A stretch of DNA of 64,000 bases from the NCBI RefSeq assembly GCF_037975245.1, contig NC_092580.1:7784501-7848500 (forward strand). The letters run 5' to 3'. A program made the translations under genes and the position numbers. Below the pieces are notes generated by a model that was given only the letters and a program-made list of their open reading frames with translations, searched no databases and had not been told where the DNA came from. Positions within the stretch are counted from its first letter, which is position 1. Each line of letters opens with the position of its first letter. Below are positions 1 through 13,600 of this stretch, in pieces. The stretch comes from Apostichopus japonicus. Lineage: Eukaryota; Echinodermata; Holothuroidea; Aspidochirotida; Stichopodidae.

Positions 1-3000
1 TACGGAGCAGACAAGATAGTATGAATTATGAATATAATATAAAAGTTATTAAGTTAAAGTATTCCAATGCATGCTAGAAATGTTATGTGTTCATGTGTAT
101 TAACCTTTGGACTTCCCAACTGTCTATTTAACTTGTCTATTTCTGGGTGACGAAAATCCTACTAAATGGTATCGAAATATCAGGCGTTCTAATATCATAC
201 ATTAACCTTCACATGCGTTATATTAATTAATAAAACAGTATTTGACTTTATCCAATTGTTTTTATATCTCTCTCGTTCTATATGAAATTCGTATTTACAA
301 TACCGCTGCAATCTACTTTAGTGAAGTCATTCGGTGTATCAGCCCTAATTGAACGTGTTAAGTTAAAACACTTTCATGCCAAATTTACTAAGGCATATAC
401 ACCTTCCACTCTTCCTAAATAGCCCCGGTCGGAAATTCTTTATCGTTGTTAAGCGATTAGGCTAAATAGAGTTAATGACATCTCGAGGATCAATTCATAA
501 TCGTTAATTGATAGACAATGGCCGCTAATCTGATGAGGATTGGTTCTCCAGTGCTCATTTCACGATTCCAGCTGTTCATATTTGTGAGAGTGACGTCATA
601 CACCACGTGACGAGTGGGAGGATTTCTTTTAGAATATAAATTTACTGGATCGGCATGACGTAAACATCGCAACTTGATGAAAGTATCCGATTTCAGGGGC
701 TTTTAATAGCTTTTTATAAGATTTCAAAATATACACAAATCGCTATCAATGCAAGGGGTATAGGTGTATTGTTGTTTATACCCTCTGACGAAAAAGCTCA
801 CTGCTTCCGGCGCAGCCGATAGTTAATATACATTTAGGCCTATGCCGGTATAACTAAATGAAGTATTGGACATTATTTGAATAAAAAACTTTATTTATAT
901 CATGGTTACACTATTTACTCAACGGTTCTGGGCAAAACTGGAAATTTATTGGGGTGCGTCGGGGCCTTGACTTAAACCAGATGTCCGTTAAAATGGATTT
1001 TACGTTATCTGCAATGATTTGTTTTTCAATCAACTAACTGTAGCAGCAGTGCCCTGGATGTTAGAAAGTCTTTTTCTCGAGGTCGAAAGATACAAAACAG
1101 GTGATAATTAAGTTACCTTATGACTGGATGGCAATACCATCGTCCGTACAAAAGTTTACCTACATTTTAAAATATGAATAATTATAGGTACCTCTGCTCT
1201 ATATATTGATATAAGTTTATTGGCTACGTTTATATTGGTGCTATGTTGTTAAAATATTACGGATACTTTAGGGATCCACACTCTGTAACAATACCTATGC
1301 AAATAAAAGCAACCCAAAATAATTTACATATTTGAGTGCATGATTTTGCTCATGTTTACGCGTAAAACAGCACCACTTCCTCGCCGTTTGAAAGTTGTTA
1401 TTTTGACTTACCTCTGGTGTTTCAGTTGACTCCATGATTGATTCATAGAACCCAGAACCCTGAAAGAAAAATAAGATACAGTCTCGTATAACAATTGAAC
1501 CAAAATAAGTTAAAGAAAACAAAATGATATCTGAGTTAAAACAATTAACATAGGGTTGTCTATTAACAGGACATGATGTAATCAAACACATCACTCTTGT
1601 TGGGGGTGAAGCTAGGGAGGGGTATAGGGGAGGGGTAGGGGAGGGGTATAGGGGAGGGGAAAGACTTCAAGAGCAACATCGGGCCCAGGGTTAAATTATA
1701 TCGTAGGCCCTACCTTTTGCACTCTTCATATATCCTATGGTTTTCCCAACCCCTCCAAATTTTCCGGGCCCCCAAATTGACTTCAGGTCCTAGAAATGTA
1801 CCCCCACCCCCCTCACTCTTTCTCTGTCGTCATGGCACGAGGGAGATGGTGTGGTGGAGTTGGTGTCATTTAATCTGATCATAAAAAGAAATTTTGTTGG
1901 ATGAAAAAGATAAATGACGCAACACCAGCATTGTGCATGTTTATCATCAGGTTGTTTAGATCATAAAACGTTTTTTTTTGTTCAACCGGAAACAACAACA
2001 CAGAGTACTTCAATTCATAGAATTGATAATTAAATAATGTAGTCCTTATCTGAAAACAAGTATCGAAGAGATATCCATTAGAAGAACATTAATTAAGAGG
2101 AAATGTATAGCTTATATGCTGATATGTCTTAAGATCTTGATTTCATAATAGGTGGATGGATATTAAATTGAGCTCAGACAATGAGAAAACCATTATAATG
2201 TACTAATGGTTATTTTGCAGGTTTATTTTTAGGCTTCATTCCAGTGTAACGTATATGAAGAATTAACTACTTAATACTTATCAACTGGTGCGGAACTATA
2301 TAAGCGGTAGAAATGATAATAATAACATAACTAATTTAATATCTTTTAATCTCATACCTCAAAGGGATCCTCCTCCCAAACGAGGGATGAATACGACGAC
2401 GACGAAAGTCCATCTTCTGCAAGGACACACCAAACGGCGGCACCAACGTGTAGGATCATACGGTATACGAATGAGAGATCCATTTGATCACTTGATACTA
2501 ACAAACGAAGATCGCACGAATAAGTCCATATTTATATACTGCAGCTGCCCGGTCTGTCAGAACCAAGTATGGAAGCCGATAAGTTCCATACCTTTGATAA
2601 CATTTGGAAAGGTTTGTGTGTAAAAGGGGTTACAAGATTGAAGGAAATGTAGCTTAAGAAACCAAAGTGACTTAAACGTTCTGGAAAGAAGAGAGGTCAA
2701 TTCTACGTCCCAAATTAATCCCCTCCCATCGTGGCTCCCCCTTCCCCTCCCACAAAGAAAAGTTCTGATTGCGTCACTGAATTGAAAAGAAACAAGAAGA
2801 ATCGTGGTTTGAAATGTTGTCGCTAACTATAATAGAAATAGGATGGACCGGGATACCTAAATACATACTACAATTGATTTTTATGGGTTTCTCTGGATTC
2901 CATCAGCTCAAATGCATCAGTGAAGGTAAATGTCTTCTTATATTTTCATCCGAAAGAAGAAAAAAAGGAAGAATAATTAAATCATTGTAAGTTTTAAAAA

Positions 3001-6000
3001 GTATCACAATCAAGTGTTGTGACTGAAAAAGCAAGATATTATACCAATGCATATGATGTTCAGTTACCAGTATGTGTTTTATTTGTCATTTGACTGGACT
3101 ATTTAACGTATATTCTATCAGTTTTATGAAGTTTTTCCCAGGATTTCATCAGGAAGTAATAAAAAGGCCTTTTCACAGCCAGACTACTTTCATAGGGCAG
3201 CCGGTGGAACGCGTACAATTTCCGAAGTCCGGTCATTTCTTGTTTTGTGTTACACTATAAATTGTCACGCTTGGTTGCAATTTTTGTATTGCTTTTGGTA
3301 CCTGAAGATAATTTTGACTTGTTAATTGAAAGGAAATGACTGCGATTTTAGAAATAATCAGAAAAAAACATTTGGGATAAATATATATATATATAACCTT
3401 AGATAGATTAACAAGGGAAACACGTTAACATTAACAGTTGCTATTCTAGTTATAATTTTGGCTATTTTCTTGTTATTTTTATACACAGTGAATGTACAAG
3501 TTTCCACAGTTATGTTCAAGCAGGGTTAAGTCATAATAAAATGGGTTAACGTTCGTCATTTTTCTGAAGCTGACAAGCTAAATGAAGTTTTATCAATGAG
3601 TTTAATTCGTAAACGTGTTAAGCCAGAATAAAACTTCTCGAAGCAGGTGGAAAGGTGAGCGGACGGTATACGGGATGGGGTGATGGAGGGGTGTGTGGGT
3701 AATGGAGGGGTATGTGGGGTGATTAAGGGGTGTGTGGGGTGATGGAGGAGTGTGGTGTGATGGAAGGTGTGGTGTGATGTAGGGGTGTGAGGTGATGGAC
3801 AGGTGTGGGATGATGGAGGGGTGTGTGGGGTAATGGAGGGGTGTATGGGTGATAGATGGGTGTGTGGGTTGATTGAGGGGTGTGTGATGTAGGGGTGTGA
3901 GGTGATGGACGGTTGTGGTATGATGGAGGGGTGTGTGGGGTAATGGAGGGGTGCGTCGGGTGATGGAGGGGTGTGGGATAAGGATAAACAGTGATCGGGT
4001 GTGTCACTATAAGGATCTACAAAGGTTCCATATGAGAAGAGAACATTCACATCTTGCAAAGTGTTTGTCTTATGAATCCTTTCAAAATTTTGTTTCCATC
4101 GCAAGGATGGTTTAGGGACGAAAATACAATCAAATCGTTCGTAATTTGTGATGAATCTAGCAATAACAAACGGTCACAGGCTCCTCATTACGGCGGGGTC
4201 CCACTTACATTAGTTACAAAGAAAGATGTGAAATATCAATTCAAATGTTAATGCCTATTACACCCGACCTATGAACGGATGATGGGGAGGGGGGGGGGGG
4301 TGCTGGGCCGGAGAGGAACACTTTATATCCCACAAGGCGTCAAAAACTTGTCCATATCTGCTGTAGTTATGAGATTGCGCATAAAATTAGCTTTGAATTA
4401 CAATATTACGTTTATGTACATTATACTTGAAAAAGCATCCTCTCGCTACGCGCTTAACGCATTGTTTGTATGTATGTAGTCATCGGCTTCACGCGTAGGA
4501 TGTATCGTTTGAATAGTAATTAACGCATACTGCTATAGGGTATATACATGCCACAAAACTATAAGTTGATGCTTTCGTATATATAAGTCATACAAAATTA
4601 CAGTGTGATACAGAATAGTTTGCTCAAGACACTGGCTGGCAAAAACCAAACTCGGCGAAAAGACAAAACTAATATCCGCCTAAGTTTACCGTTGTCGGTT
4701 TTGTCATAACACGAACGGTTCCTCGCAAGAGTCACGTAGCCTTTTAAAGTTTATATATTCGAGTTTATAATAAGAAATATTTAAAGAAAACAATCAAATT
4801 GAATGAGTAATACATAACAATTGGACAATTTTCCAGGCCTGTACCCGGGCCGGGGAAACGGGTGGGAGAGGGAGGGGGGGTGGATTGAAGCGTGCGCACG
4901 GTGAAAACTACTGTCCTTCATGGATCTTGGCCACCATTATGGATACACTAAGTTTGCACTCTACAGGACATGGATTTTTGCCCCTTCTCATAAATTTTGA
5001 TGCCCCTTTTGTAAGCTGTTGGTGCCCTCTATTTAAGCTCTTGGTGCCCGTCTAATTCCTGGCTACGGGTTTGCACGTGATAGGACTATCTTCATTAAAT
5101 TTCGTCATACCTATATAAATTAATCAAGAATGAACCAAAACTTGACCCGATTATGTTCATGTATTCTCAACCTCATAAAATGATTTGATTTGATGAAAGT
5201 CCTTTGCAGACAAACCACAAAAAAAGTGTTTGCAGCCTACAGTATAGGTCAAATGCATCATGTAGCTAATTTTCATGTGATTAATATATCTCGTTTCCAT
5301 TAATAATGTCAGTAACAAGAAAAGACGACCATAATGATTTCCTATCTGGCAACACAAACGTTACAGCGATTCAAATATGTTTCTCAATTAGACATTGCCT
5401 ACTTCTAAATGAAATTTCCTTGTACTAAACTCCGACAAGTTATATTATTGGAACCAGCCATAGGAACTTAATGTAATCGTTTTTCATTGACTGAAACAAT
5501 TTTTCTTTTGTAATATTATATTTGCAGCAAAGAATGGTTTTCTTGAAGGCTTTTACAGTATATATAATTATATTTTCCTTAGCAAAATAATGAATTTGTA
5601 ATCATTTTGGTCCGGTTAACGGCCCTTCGGTAAGAGGGCAAGGTTTGAAACCCACTAAAAACAAAGGATTACCCACATATCAAGCCTTTAATCGCAATAG
5701 CTACACAAACTTAAACTACTAGATTAACTAAGGGCAACTGACCTTATACACTGCAGAATGAAATATGTAAAAGGTTTGATTGAGAATTCCTGCAGGGGGA
5801 TACCAACAGTATAGTTAACCTGTACGTGATATCGATAAAGTGATCAGAATATTTTATTAATACTAGAAAATTGATCACGATATCCCGGGTTATTGATCAA
5901 CCATTAATTTAATAATTCAAGACGGTTAATTACAACATATTGTTTTTAACTGAGCACTGACATGGCAGTCACCAACACGTTTTCGTCAAAGCGTTACCAG

Positions 6001-7940
6001 GGCTATAAATCCAGGCAGGAAAACTAAACGATGTTAAGCAATGCAAAAGGAAACCAGGTAGTACTCGAAACGTTCTCGTTACTCGAATTGTACTCGGTAT
6101 TCGAGCAGTACCCGTGGTGCACCGAGTCTGCAAGGACTTAAATTCATCATACTCGTCATTCAGAAATCGTACTCAGATGCTCAACATATACTCAGTATTT
6201 AGTACTCGTTACTCGAGTACTCTGCGGACGAACGTTAAACATTAAACTCATTCATTACAGTGTTACGATGTCTATAGAGCACTGCATGCTATAAAGCAGG
6301 GTTGCTATAGCAATCCCGCCAATTTCTCATTCCAATTTCTGATAATATTGAGGCATTTTGAAATCAGACTGCATGGACATTGCCGTCTTCATATTCAAGT
6401 ACTATAGCATTTATACTTCCAATGGCTACCAGGGAGTATATATATTAACTTTAATAAGTTTATTATTAAGTTATATACTACCTGTATTTATGAATACATT
6501 GTTATTAATATAGTAAACTAAAGAGCAATAGCGATCTTCAATTGTTTCTGGCAGGAAAAAACTGGAAATATCGGCAGATATGGCGATTTAACATGGTATG
6601 CTAATTTTATGTTGTCAAGTATATACTATACGTTCAGACCTTATGGTGTTGGTATTTTCTTTATATATATATATACACTTTCTTGCCTTATTCATAAATC
6701 TCATACTTTGTACGTCTTCATTCTCCTTTTCGTTTATTTCTATATATGGGTAAGATGTAACCGTGTGCGTTAATATCAGTTTACATTTTATAAGGCATAG
6801 ACGTCTATAATCGTCTGTGCCTTATAAAAAACTAGTGGCGTTTACAGTACAGTGAAAAACAGCATTTTGTTTCTTCATAAATTAGACCTAACATCCATCT
6901 ACTGACTAATAATCGTGTCATTATAATGTTCTTGACAAATCTTCTGTGTCTCCCAAAATGACTCTTATAATAAGTACAGAAATTAATTCAACTTTCAGTT
7001 TTCTAAACTATTTTTAAAGAAGGTAGACGACTGCCCAATATTTTGCTTTTAAAACAGACCAAGAACGAATTGCATTAATCTTCCGGATGAGCGATTAATG
7101 ATAAATATTTTCACAATTTAACACTTGACATCACTAAAAGGTTTTTAAACTTGCAATTCTATTTCCATTTTGAAGTTTGCAACCTTCGCACAAAACAACA
7201 TTTCTTTATCCTTCACAGCCCACGTTTAATCCACACCTAATCCATTTACATACTTGCGAAAGGGTTTACCACTTGTTAACACAAATCGAGGAAGCGAAGC
7301 AGGCCGAAAGGTAAAATGATGGTTTGGTTAAGGTCACGATCTTCTTGCGTACGTAATGCATTTACATCATGACACATATTGAACTAGTAGTACCGGTAGC
7401 CTTCGCGGAATGGTGACCTTTCGCTGACACATTTTAGTTTTATAGCAACGATTCAGGTTACTTTGGAGTGATTCCTGTTGCTATGGCCTGCCTTGGTGTT
7501 GCTATGGCGACGACTTATAACTAGAAATGTAGTTACGGTGACTCGTAACTACCCTGTCTATATGAGGTTATATTGTGTATTGGTTGTGGTGGATGTTACT
7601 GTCAGTTGAGAGTTTGCTTCGAAAAAAGCTGTTTGCCCGACTAATTGAAATGATTCTCGTAGCAATAGTCTGATTGAGGAAATCACACTTTGTATATAGG
7701 GGGAGGTTCCATTTGATCCAAACATCCAAAATCATCAATTAATAAAAACGTTGAGGCGAATATCGGCTATATAATTCAACAATTGGATATTTAGATAATC
7801 AAATATTTTTTCGATGATATTAATTGATGAATAACTTGCAACAAAGAATGCGAATACTCACAGATTGAGGGAAAGGTTTCTACCTATCACATAATAGAAT
7901 GTCTCATAGCGACCACTTTTCACAAACATATTTTTTGAAA
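1..7940. other. Region without recognised gene
   Basis: AT-rich DNA with scattered short open frames but no recognisable domain and no repeated exon structure. It holds G-rich tracts near 1610-1660, a G/T minisatellite at 3676-3990, and a cluster of actcg words at 6060-6220. A 111-codon plus-strand frame at 2288-2623 has no recognisable motif. Confidence 0.5.
3676..3990. repeat. G/T-rich minisatellite
   Basis: Imperfect tandem units of about 17-36 bases built from gatggaggggtgtgtggggt. Long frames on the minus strand (Pro/His/Thr-rich) come from the repeat alone. Confidence 0.85.
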
Positions 7941-7944
7941 CTTT

Positions 7945-8412
7945 ATCTTATTTATTTATTTATTTATTTGTTTTGCCACAAAAGTACAAAGTGGAGGGAA
8001 GTCTTCCATAAAGCTTAAAAGCTTAACAATGTGGAAGACTCCCTGAAGAAAGAAAAGAAATATATATATATATATATATGTATAAATACAAATACATAAA
8101 TATAAATACAAATTAAATGCTCAATATGACTTTTTACTCTTTAAATCGTTCGTTAGAAGATTCCACTGTTTTTGTTGCACGGTTTTGTAGGCTTACAGTT
8201 CCAATAGTGGTATTGTAGAGATTATAGTGGGCATGATTAGCATGCCTCGTGTTATGATTATGTACATCTCTGTTACTGGTTAAAAAATAGTCAAAGGCAG
8301 CTGGTAGTAATCCATTCCAGGTCTTGTAGGCAAATATTAAGAATATTTTATCATATTTTGATACATCGTCATGATAATAGGACGTTCTCGTGTCCTCTAA
8401 AATAGGAACCAA
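7945..8412 (-). mobile_element. LINE 3' end (reverse transcriptase C-terminus and tail)
   Basis: Minus-strand frame 8134-8412 contains NGLLPAAFDYFLTSNRDVHN followed by HNTRHANH, typical of the C-terminal end of CR1/Jockey-like reverse transcriptases. Downstream come a strong hairpin (7998-8045) and an AAATAAAT-type tail at 7950-7970, typical for a LINE 3' end. 5' truncated. Confidence 0.7.
7998..8045. repeat. Hairpin in LINE 3' region
   Basis: ggagggaagtcttccat pairs with atgtggaagactccct, with aagcttaaaagctt at the centre. Likely part of the LINE 3' UTR. Confidence 0.7.
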
Positions 8413-9454
8413 TCTCTATAAACTGTGGCTCTGAAAACAAAACCAATTTCGTGGAAAAACTCGGCGAAAGAATGTTGATGACGTCACTGTAATTTTGCAA
8501 GCAACGCTAAGCTTACGAGTATATCCTCATAGACTAATAACGCTAGGGAAGACCGTGACTTAACACTGAGAAGCGACTTACAGCTGCGACTTCCATGCCT
8601 CTTGTTGTGAAGTGTCCCATTACCATGGCAACTTCATTAGGACGTGGGATGATGTGTTAAATGAGAAATACAAGCACTAATAAAACAAAGTATAACTAAA
8701 AAAAAAAAAAACATGTGGAAGTAACACGAACTTCGCACTGCTCTAAATACAAAACTGAAATTGCTAACGATATTTTCACTTGCTTTTAAGGACACCATTA
8801 ATCTTCCTGTCTGGCATCCGTGGCCAAACAAATGACTATTCACTAATAATAAGCATTGTTGAACGGAACAATACCTTCAATCCTCCCAGGAATTTGTTAG
8901 CTGAAATGATCTGAGGGCACCCTTGGTCAAGTAAGGCAACTGATTTAGGCTACTGTTGATTCCTATATAAGAAAACATCAGTTTACACATCACCTACACA
9001 AATAGGGCCTACAGTAATATAGTCTATGTATTAGGCGTAGCTTTTGGCCTATGGTTAAAAAACCCACTTACCTTCGGGCAGTTGTGCGAGTTTACACAGT
9101 TACACTGTAAACAGGGGAGGTGTTTGTAATGGAGAAACAACGCTCCCTCTCTCTATAGCTAAAACTCCATCTCAGGAGTTGGTTGATGTTTGTCCATTTT
9201 TAGGTCGTGATAGAGAGGCATGTGAAGTTTCCCTTCCAAAGGATTGCTGAAGATTTCACAATGCAGAAAGTCCATGCAGACAATGACAAAGTATAAACAA
9301 TAGTTTGAAGTGATGTGCATATCAGACAACGTTGTAACTGACTTGGTTTTTAGATTTTAATTAAAACGGCGCCGGGAAAAGCAGATCAAGAGCAAATAAA
9401 AACCAATAATATATTTAGTTGAATTTAAATCAAATGGTTGTTAATTTAATGAGT

Positions 9455-9542
9455 TTATTTATATATATATATATGCAGCATATATATATATATGCAGCAT
9501 ATATATATATATATATATATATATGCAGCATATATATATGCA

Positions 9543-9627
<85 letters not shown>
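9455..9627. repeat. TA microsatellite with interspersed gcagca
   Basis: Long (ta)n runs broken at intervals by atgcagcat. Open frames here (Tyr-Ile runs) are artefacts of the repeat. Confidence 0.95.
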
Positions 9628-9629
<2 letters not shown>

Positions 9630-9715
9630 CGTGTGTGTGGGTAGAGGGGTATATACACGAGCGGCCCGGGTTCGATTCCCGGTGGAGGCTGGAAGTTTTT
9701 CCCTGTTATATTTCA
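9630..9715 (+). mobile_element. tRNA-derived SINE fragment
   Basis: Contains a B-box-like gggttcgattccc and the tail ggtggaggctggaagttttt, shared with copies near 34.7 and 35.0 kb. The A-box end is degraded. Abuts a TA microsatellite, as those copies do. Confidence 0.6.
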
Positions 9716-10405
9716 TATCTATCTACAGTCTCTGATTGCAGCTCATAACAGTAAACCGTGAGTTGACAGCTATTAGTAAATAGATAATATCATTCGTAAT
9801 TGTTGAAGAATTGATGTTTTGAAACATATTTTCGAACTTTAATGTCTCACTACATTTGCTCAAGTATACCCTAAACCCTTTTCTCTTTCGGCCTTACTGC
9901 ACAAGCCTGAGTGGAACCTTGAACTTGTCAATCACACACTGTGACTTGATGCAAGTCCTATAGCCTATAGTTGATGGGATTAAGAATAAAACGATTTCCT
10001 CATACTGAAGATATATGGAGCACCTAATATCTAAAAACCTGAATGGAAGTACGACAAGTACAAAAATGAGATGCGTGACAACTTATCTGTTTTAACAATA
10101 ATCCGTACATTGGTTTTAAACGCAAACGTGAATTGCTTATAAGTATTCTATAAAACACCCAAAGCAGATAAAATCATAAGACTATGACCATGGAAGGTTT
10201 TTACATGACAATCTTTAAGATTTCTGCTTTCTAAAGACATCCATGCAGATATAGAAGAAATGAGAAATAAACTAATGGTCTAACGATTCACAATAGTATG
10301 GCTCAGCTTAGAAACTTTTTATGTCTCGTTAAAATTATGGTATATGATATTCGTGGATAGACTGTTTCAATGGAAACGTAGTGCTATTTCAGTATAGTTG
10401 GCAAT

Positions 10406-10626
10406 TTAAAGCAATGAATCCGTCTTGAAAAGTGCTGGATCCAGATTTCCGTGTCCACCCTTTCCTGCATGCCAGCAAGCACGGTGACTCTGTTCATGCC
10501 ACACCACCGGTATCTTCGTTCCTTCGGCGACCAAATGAGCTACTTTTGTAGAGGTTTGGTCGGGCATATCATCGGCTTGAGCTACTGGTACAATGTCGAA
10601 CTCATGCATTGGTGAGTAGAACTGAC
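10406..10626 (-). CDS. Gene 1 last exon with stop codon
   Basis: Codes residues 1167-1239 and the TAA stop. It contains IPVVWHEQSHRACWHAGKGG and HGNLDPALFKTD, the conserved C-terminal end of the domain (a Trp-His run with one Cys). Acceptor TGTCACAG. The gene 2 last exon has the same length, 221 nt. No clear minus-strand AATAAA was seen close downstream. Confidence 0.9.
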
Positions 10627-13600
10627 CTGTGACAGATAAGATATATTATACTATTAGTTGTTATAAATTTAACCGATAGGTATCTGGAAGTGGCTGGACT
10701 AAATACCTAACGATGGCATGGCACAGTTGACATGAAGAATGACGTGTCATAACGTTATTTTTGGTTTATGTAACGACGATAAACTCAGAAGAGCGTACAT
10801 TAATAACGTGAATCAGAATATTGGCGTATCGTTAGCTGGGAAGGAAGGATCGGCAATACTCTGTGTAAGAAATGGAAAGGTAACTTATAGGTTCAAACAA
10901 TGAATGGTGTTTAATTTTACAATTTATGACACTCTTAAAGAGGGCATTTACTCACCAAGAATTCCACCTATGCTCTCCGTAAATCCACTCGTTTCCTGAA
11001 TGTAAAGACCAAGATGTTCTTCACGTTTCTGTTTTCGAGATCCAACCCTTCTTTTGGTTCTTATGTCACTGTGTCTTCTTACGTACATCGATACACCTTT
11101 CATGTTATTAATCTCCAGAACCTTCTCGGCTGGGTCCACCCTGAGGATGAAACCATCAAATGCCATTCTCGATTTGATCTTCCAGTCCATTGTTAACCCC
11201 CCTTCGACCTCAATACTCCTGGGGGTTACAATTAGGGCGTGCCTTCCCAGATTTAATCCAAATGCCGTGAAGAAACTCTTTGAAGTACCTCCCGATGTCT
11301 CAGAAAGGGAACCGATGACGGCGTTGATATTAATACCTAAAAATAACAGTACAAAATGAATGCTATACTTCTTAATTAATCACGGTTAATTAATCACTTT
11401 ATAACCATTACATATAGCTATATATATATGCATGTATGTATGTATAAATAAATAAATATATATATATATATATATATATTTATACATATGAGTGTGTGAA
11501 AGTGCTTACCAATTGTCTCATCACTTATTAAATTTATCATCGTTCCGTCTTCTCCTTCTACTTCAAAACAAACCGAAATGTTTTTCTTTGGAATAGTTAA
11601 AAAAACACGTGGATCACCGTCGGCTGTAGGATAGAGCAAAGAGGTAGCAACAATCATATATATATATATATATATATATTTAAGTAAGTGTACGACAGGT
11701 GTTCATTGAGAACTGTGAATCGTTTGCAGTTTTCTATCAAAGAAAACAAATGTATACTGAATATTCAGTAGATCAAATTTTACCACTTCATATCAGCGAA
11801 TGTTGAAATACAAAATCGAGCAAGCAGTATACTCCATTTCTCCTATTGGCATACCCACTCCTCTCCTTACCTCCCGTCCCATCTTTCCCCTTGCACTTTC
11901 ACTCAGTTTGCATTATCTTTCTAAACAGACTCCAGTCGTGTCCATCAGAAATGCTCTCCACAATTACATTAGCTGCTTCTGCTCCATGATTGATGATATC
12001 ATAGAAAATAGACTCAAATCTCGTACCTCGTAAAATTGTCTGCACAGCGATCGGTGACGTGGTCGGTGGAGTGGTCGGTGGAGTGGTCGGTGCAGTGGTC
12101 GGTGCAGTGGTCGGTGGAGTGGTCGGAGGAGTGGTCGGTGCAGTGATCGGTGCAGTGGTCGGTGGAGTGGTCGGTGGAGTGGTCGGTGGAGTGGTCGGTG
12201 GAGTGGTCGGTGGAGTGGTCGGTGCGGTGGTCGGTGGAGTGGTCGGTGCAGTGGTCGGTGCAGTGGTCGGTGCAGTAGTTGGTGCAGTGGTCGGTGCAGT
12301 GGTCGGTGCAGTGGTCGGTGCAGTGGTCGGTGCAGTGGTCTGTGCAGTGGTCGGTGCAGTGGTCGGTGGAGTGGTCGGTACAGTGGTCGGTGCGGTGGTC
12401 GGTGCAGTGGTCGGTGCAGTGGTCGGTGCAGTGGTCGGTGCAGTTGTCGGTGGAGTCTTCGGTACCGTGGTCGGTGCAGCGGCCGGTACAGTTGTTGGGA
12501 ATATTGACGGACCAATATTATAAAAATCTGGAAAAACAAAAAACAATACATTTATTGCAGATATCAAATTTCAGATGTAAGATACCTATCATTAAATATG
12601 ATAATGTAAAGATTCTCTCAAGAATTATTGTTTAATATGTCAAAGTATTTAGCCATTGTTAATTTAGACTCACCATAATCATAACTGGTAGGATGACTTA
12701 GCCGAAAATCTGATGTGCGAAGAATGGAATATGGAAGAAACAAAAAACAGTACATTTATTAACTAAATTGGAGATATCAAATTTCAGATGTCAGAAACAG
12801 ATACCTATCATTAAATATGATAATGTAAAGATTCCCTCAAGAATGATTGTTTAATATGTTAAAGTATTTAGCCATTGTTAATATTGGAACTCACCATAAT
12901 CATAACTGGTAGGATGACTTAGCCCAAAATCTGATGTGCCAAAAATGCAACCCCAGGCAGATCTCCGTAATCCAGCAGATCCAAACCATGGGCGGATTTG
13001 ACGGGAGTATAGTTGTGAGCCTGTATGGTAGATAACAAATAATAATGAACATGATATCGTTACTGATGTCAAATGTAAGATACCTATCATTAAATATGAT
13101 AATGTAAAGATTCTCTCAAGAATTATTGTTTATTGTTTAATATGTCAAAGTAATTTTTTTTAAATACTTTGACATATTAAACAATAATTCTTGAGAGAAT
13201 CTTTACATTATCATATTTAATGATAGGTATCTTACATTTGACATATATTATAAAAATCTGGAAAAACAAAAAACAATACATTTATTGCAGATATCAAATT
13301 TCAGATGTAAGATACCTATCATTAAATATGATAATGTAAAGATTCTCTCAAGAATTATTGTTTAATATGTCAAAGTATTTAGCCATTGTTAATTTAGACT
13401 CACCATAATCATAACTGGTAGGATGACTTAGCCGAAAATCTGATGTGCGAAGAATGGAATATGGAAGAAACAAAAAACAGTACATTTATTAACTAAATTG
13501 GAGATATCAAATTTCAGATGTCAGAAACAGATACCTATCATTAAATATGATAATGTAAAGATTCCCTCAAGAATGATTGTTTAATATGTTAAAGTATTTA

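Larger units (their letters stand above)
8413..10405. other. Gene-free spacer downstream of gene 1
   Basis: No coding signal seen. Contains the TA tract and SINE at about 9455-9720, and nothing else that I recognise. Confidence 0.5.

Noticed and set aside
2288-2623. 111-codon plus-strand frame with a CSCPVC motif
   Set aside because: No recognisable domain, no start context or neighbouring exon, and its length is within chance for 64 kb.
3556-4104. 182-codon minus-strand Pro/His/Thr-rich frame
   Set aside because: It is produced by the G/T minisatellite; a second frame over the same repeat is equally open and neither shows any domain or splice context.
12059-12523. Plus-strand frame coding a Val-Gly-rich repeat, and other long frames at 11964-12635
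   Set aside because: They are shadows of the 12-bp minisatellite that encodes the Thr-rich exon on the minus strand. Only the minus-strand frame with splice sites fits the ITIH gene.
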